From the NCBI GenBank assembly GCA_963746735.1, contig CAVVCO010000037.1:1-64000 (forward strand): a stretch of 64,000 nt of DNA. Reading direction: 5' to 3'. Positions 59,757 through 64,000 of this stretch are shown here, piece after piece. Made by a program: the position numbers and the translations under genes. Position 1 is the first letter of the stretch. Every line of letters starts with the position of its first letter. The stretch comes from CAVSWT01 sp963746735. Lineage in GTDB: Bacteria > Bacteroidota > Ignavibacteria > Ignavibacteriales > Ignavibacteriaceae. A model generated the notes under the pieces. The model worked only from the letters and a program-made list of their open reading frames with translations, was not told the DNA's origin and searched no databases.

Positions 59757-62700
59757 ATGAAATTACAAATAACTAAACTGACCATAATTTTTTTATTTCT
59801 TTTTACTGTTAAATTATTTTCTCAATATGATAGAATCAATATAGATGACTATATTCAAAACCCTGAAGTTATTGCAGTCAATCAATTACAAAAAACAAAT
59901 CTCTTAGTTCCATTTAAGGATTTTGATTCAGCAGCAAAAGAATATTATACTGAATCGTCTTATTACAAGTCTTTAGATGGAAATTGGAATTTTCATTTTG
60001 AAAATACTCCTTACACATTTCCTAAGGATTTTTATAAAAAGAACTTTAAAGATGATTCATGGAAAGAAATAAGAGTTCCTGATGATTGGCAATTGTATGG
60101 TTATGATCATTTGATGTATAGAAATATTCCAATGGAATTTTATCCTTATGATCCGCCAAATGTGCCAAAAGAAATAAATCCGACCGGCTGTTATAGAAGA
60201 ACTTTTAACATTCCAAAAGATTGGACAAATAGAAAAACAATTCTTCATTTTGATGGTGTAAAATCTTGTGCATTTCGTTTGGGTTAATGGAAGTTTTGTT
60301 GGTTATGATGAAGGATCAATGACTCCTGCCGAATATGACATTTCGAAATATTTAAATGAAGATAAAAATCAAATTACGGTTTTGGTTACAAGATGGAGCA
60401 GCGGATCTTATCTTGAAGACCAGGATATGTGGCGTTTCTCAGGAATATTCAGAGATGTTTATTTATACTCAAAACCTCTAACATCATTTAAAGATCTTTT
60501 TGTTCAAACGGATTTTGATAATGAATATAAAAATGCAACTCTTAAAATAAACTTAAAACTGAACAAGTCTACTGAAGAAAATTACAATGTAAAATATTCA
60601 CTGCTTGATAAAGATGAAAAAGAAATTTCGAGTGAGTCTTTTGAGACATTAAATGAGGACACACTTTCAATTTCAAAGCTGATTAAAAATCCTCATCAAT
60701 GGTCAGATGAAAAACCTTACCTTTATTCCTTAGTGCTGGAATTAGTAAATCCACAGGGAAAAGTAGTAGAAGTAGATAAAAAGAAAATTGGTTTCCGTGA
60801 ATTGAAAATGATAAACGGTTTAGCCTGCTTGAATGGAAAACCGCTTGTTATCAGAGGTGTGAACCGCCATGAACATCATCCTGATTTTGGACGTGCGATT
60901 ACAAAAGATATGATGTTAAAAGATATTTTATTAATGAAACAAAATAACATCAACTCAGTAAGAACAAGCCATTATCCCAATTCCCCGATTTGGAATGACT
61001 TGTGTGATGAGTATGGAATTATGTTGATGGATGAAGTGAATGCCGAGTGCCATTACAATGAAGATACTTTTTCATCAAGAAAAAATTATTTTAAATCTTA
61101 TATGGATAGATTTATTGGAATGGTGCAAAGAGATAAAAATCATCCATCGGTTATTATCTGGAGCACTGGAAATGAATGTGGTTTGGGTAAGCCTCATTAT
61201 ATGATGAACGATTATGCTAGAGCAAATGACCCCACAAGATTTGTAATGCATCAATCAAATGTGCCTGATGGTGAGGCTCCTTATGTTGATATAATTGGTC
61301 CACGCTATCCCACACCTTCTACTCTAATGCATATTGGATTAACTTCTTCCAAGCCTGTTGTCATGGGAGAATATGAACATGCTATGGGAAATAGTGTTGG
61401 TCATCTTGATGAGTTTTGGAATATGATTTATACCTTACCGAAACTTCAAGGCGGATATATTTGGGATTGGGTTGATCAGGGTGTAAATGAAAAACTGACT
61501 TTAGTAAAAGATAAATCAAAATATAATATTGAAACTGCTATAATGGGCAGGCCAGAAATAATTAATGGTGTTTCTGGCAAAGCAATAAAACTTAGCGGCT
61601 TAGATGATTGGGTTGAAGTTTATAATGATCCTATTTTCGATTCGCTTTATAATTCTCTTGAAATAGATTTTGCAATCAAAGCAGATAAGTGGTATCCTCC
61701 AAATACTATAATATCTCGTGCAAATCAATTTGGAATTACTCAGCCTTCCGCAGATTCTCTAAGCTTTTATATTAACAGTTATAATAATTGTATTACTGCT
61801 GGTGTTCCAAGTGATTGGAGAACTAAGTGGCATAACGTTAAAGCAACTTTTGATGGAGACGAATTAAAATTATTTATCGATGGGAATTTAGAAAGGACAA
61901 AAAAATATCATTGGCATTTAGACTATTCTCACTATCCAATTAATATTGGACGAAATATGGAAACTGAAGCCGAGCAGCATCTTGGCTGGATTTCAAATTG
62001 TGCAATTGATGAAGTAAAAATTTATAAAGACTTAAATGAAAAAGATCTAATTCTAAATTTGGATTTTGAAGATTTAAGCAATAAAGTAACCGCGGATTTT
62101 TACGGTTCAAGTTCGTTTGATTGCAATGGCTTAATATTCAGTAATCGAGTTCCACAGCCTGAGTTATACCAGGTAAAGAAAAGTCAATCCCCGATCCGTT
62201 TTGAACTGGCTGATGGAAAAACTGCTAAAATAAAAATTAAAAATCATTATAACTTCACTGACTTAAATGAATTTAAATTCAATTGGTTTCTATATGAACA
62301 CGGTAAGTTGATAACCAATGGAAATGTTGATGTGAATTGTCAGCCGCTGAAAGATGTAGTGGTTAACATCCCGGTAAATTTAAATATTGATAGCAATGAA
62401 AAATATTTGGAAATAGACGCAGTCTTAAAAGATGATCAATCTTGGGCTAAAGCCGGGTATGAAATTGCTTTTGAACAGTTTAAATTTCCAGGGAAAGAAT
62501 CTGAAAACTTTTTAACCGAAGCAAATGGAAAAACAAATGTAATAGAGAATGATAAAGTCCTTTTAGTGAAGAACTGGAAACTTCACTTACAGCATAAATA
62601 AAAAAAGATGGTGAAATCACTTTAACATCGGATAAAAATTCAGAGGTTAAATCAATCGGGCCTAATTTAAATGTTTGGCGCGCTCCAATTTCAAATGAAG

Positions 62701-63404
62701 TTGTAACCTGGGGAAAAGCCGAAGCTGAAGATTGGTATTCACAGGGCTTGAACAGACTAGAACTTGATTCAGTTACAATAAATTATTCGAAATCTCAAGC
62801 GCACTTAGAAGTTAGCTTGAAACAATTTTACAGAGCACCAGGAAACAATGATCTGGTAATAAATAATTTTAATTATACTTTTTTAGATAATGGACTTGTA
62901 AAAATTAACCAGCAAGTTGAATTTTTAGGTTCTTATCATATTGATTGGCTGCCTCGTGTTGGGATGAAGTTTAATCTCTCAAAATCGTTCGACAAAGTTA
63001 AATGGTTTGGGCGCGGGCCTTTCGAAAATTATCCTGATAGAAAAACCGGCGCAAAAATCGGATGGTATGAATTGCCCGTTGATTCATTTTATATACCTTA
63101 TGTGGTTCCTCAAGATTATGGGAATAGAAGTGATGTTAAAGAAATTCATATGGAAAATATTGACGGCAGTTCAATAAACTTCTATACTGAAGATGAGATG
63201 AATTTTTCAGTGACACAATTTACAAACCTGGATAGGACAGTTTATCCGTTTCAGCTTAAAACAGGGAAGTATTTAACTTTAAATATCGACACAAAAATTG
63301 CTGGGCTTGGCGGTACTCCGGTTCCCTTGATGCCTGCTTACAGGGTTTATCCAGAAAAATATAATTACACAATATATTTATTTGCAAAAGATTCAAACAA
63401 ATAG
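59757..63404 (+). CDS. GH2 beta-galactosidase with inserted LamG-like domain (three frameshifts)
   Basis: Removing one base near 60276, 62572 and 62603 gives about 1214 residues starting at the ATG at 59757. Order: signal peptide, GH2 sugar-binding domain (NWNFHFENTP to FVWVNGSFVGYDEGS), immunoglobulin-like domain, catalytic barrel and the C-terminal LacZ domain (VKWFGRGPFENYPDRKTGA). The acid/base Glu lies in IWSTGNECGLG and the nucleophile Glu in VVMGEYEHAMGNS. Between GGYIWDWVDQGVNEK and NGLIFSNRVPQPELY, where LacZ has a short loop, sits about 180 residues of LamG-like jelly roll (LDDWVEVYN, LKLFIDGNLE). The insertion probably reshapes the active-site rim. Likely role: removal of terminal beta-galactose from complex N-glycan antennae. 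Confidence 0.85.
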
Positions 63405-63659
63405 TGTATTCTTCAATAAGATTATTTCAACGAATCTAATTATTTATATTTAATATGCTTACTGATCTAATAAATAAGTATAACCTAATTAAACCATAGA
63501 CAAGTCTAACAAAAGAATATTTTCTTTATATTGTTTAATGTTTATTTGTGTTGCTCATCATTAAAATTAATTTAAAATTTACAACTATTTGACATCTTAG
63601 TTAAAAAAAGTTAATTTAAGTTAAACGTTTAACCATAATTAACTATAGTAGCCTATCGA
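63405..63659 (+). promoter_or_regulatory. Leader region of the LacI-type regulator
   Basis: This 255-base AT-rich gap between the GH2 gene and the regulator contains the operator palindrome at 63620-63633. No terminator hairpin is evident after GH2. A promoter is implied, but I could not fix its boxes. Confidence 0.4.
63620..63633. promoter_or_regulatory. LacI-family operator (perfect palindrome)
   Basis: GTTAAACGTTTAAC is a perfect 14-base palindrome with a central CG, the hallmark of LacI/PurR-type operators. It ends 26 bases before the ATG of the LacI-type gene, a position suited to autorepression. I noticed no second good copy at the other operon starts. Confidence 0.7.
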
Positions 63660-64000
63660 ATGTCAATTACAATTAAAGATGTAGCAAAAAAAGCAAATGT
63701 CTCTGCTGCGACAGTCTCGCTAGTTGTAAATGATCATAAACGCATTTCCGAACAAACCAAAACAAAAGTTAATAAAGCAATAAAGGAGTTAAACTATTAT
63801 CCTTCGCGCGCTGCCCGGGGATTGGTTTCAAAAAAAACCGGTAACATAGGTTTTATTCTAACAGAAGATCACTTTTTAAGGTCTGAACCATTTTACACTC
63901 GAATTTTCCTTGGCTCTGAGTTTGAAGCTAGGCTCCATGAACATTATATTCTTTTAACTACCATACCTTCCAATTTTTCTAATGAAGATAAACTCCCACG
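63660..64000 (+). CDS. LacI-family transcriptional regulator, 3' end cut by the window
   Basis: The first 113 codons are present. An N-terminal LacI helix-turn-helix reads TIKDVAKKANVSAATVSLVV, followed by the hinge region NYYPSRAARGLVSKKT and the first strand of the sugar-binding domain (NIGFILTEDHF). Members bind operators with a central CG as dimers and release them, or bind more tightly, on sensing a sugar. A matching palindrome lies just upstream. It reads in the same direction as the GH38-GH2 cluster and may control that cluster or genes beyond the window. The ligand-binding domain is missing here, so the inducer cannot be guessed. Confidence 0.9.
   Translation, partial: MSITIKDVAKKANVSAATVSLVVNDHKRISEQTKTKVNKAIKELNYYPSRAARGLVSKKTGNIGFILTEDHFLRSEPFYTRIFLGSEFEARLHEHYILLTTIPSNFSNEDKLP

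Overview
The window is AT-rich DNA from a Gram-negative member of the Bacteroidota/FCB group, most likely an Ignavibacteria-type bacterium. The case rests on three things: three proteins end in type IX secretion (T9SS) sorting domains of the NYPNPFNPST type, two large TonB-dependent receptors carry N-terminal carboxypeptidase-regulatory domains, and no SusD-like protein accompanies either receptor, as it would in a classical Bacteroidetes polysaccharide utilisation locus. Nearly every gene concerns glycan breakdown. I found no rRNA, tRNA, CRISPR array or intact insertion sequence.

Layout. 1-0.8 kb: end of a parvulin-type prolyl isomerase cut by the window edge. 0.8-8.1 kb (+): two GH144-family glucanases and a CBM-SGNH hydrolase-GH3 fusion, which look like a beta-1,2-glucan set. 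8.1-9.5 kb: gene-poor, decayed stretch with a clear terminator. 9.5-13.9 kb (+): ROK sugar kinase, long class I mannose-6-phosphate isomerase and MFS sugar porter. 13.9-15.8 kb (-): membrane-anchored SGNH hydrolase with TPRs. 16.1-21.0 kb (-): TonB receptor followed by a T9SS beta-helix protein. 21.3-31.9 kb (-): second TonB receptor, an EndoF-like GH18 endoglycosidase, GH130 phosphorylase, CBM9-like protein, GH125 exo-mannosidase and a PA14-containing GH3. 32.0-34.5 kb (-): GH94 phosphorylase. 34.8-43.6 kb (-): sodium-solute symporter, alpha/beta hydrolase, GH92 alpha-mannosidase and ROK regulator. 44.1-63.4 kb (+), divergent from the symporter: GH38, GH20, three GH29, a DUF4838 (GH163-like) protein, a modular GH29, a sialidase-fold propeller and a GH2 beta-galactosidase. 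63.7 kb to end: LacI-type regulator, truncated by the window edge, behind a perfect operator palindrome.

How they fit together. From about 21 to 63 kb the enzyme set matches the linkages of protein N-glycans: endoglycosidases at the chitobiose core (GH18, perhaps the DUF4838 protein), removal of fucose (GH29), galactose (GH2), GlcNAc (GH20) and mannose (GH92, GH38, GH125), then phosphorolysis of Man-beta-1,4-GlcNAc (GH130). Mannose could then pass through the ROK kinase and mannose-6-phosphate isomerase to fructose-6-phosphate. This would be a SusD-less, T9SS-linked N-glycan utilisation locus. Substrate assignments are inferences from family membership.

Eight of the genes are broken in the raw sequence. 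All fifteen breaks I could locate are restored by removing a single base, and many lie in homopolymers. I read these as probable sequencing or assembly insertions and annotate full-length genes across them.
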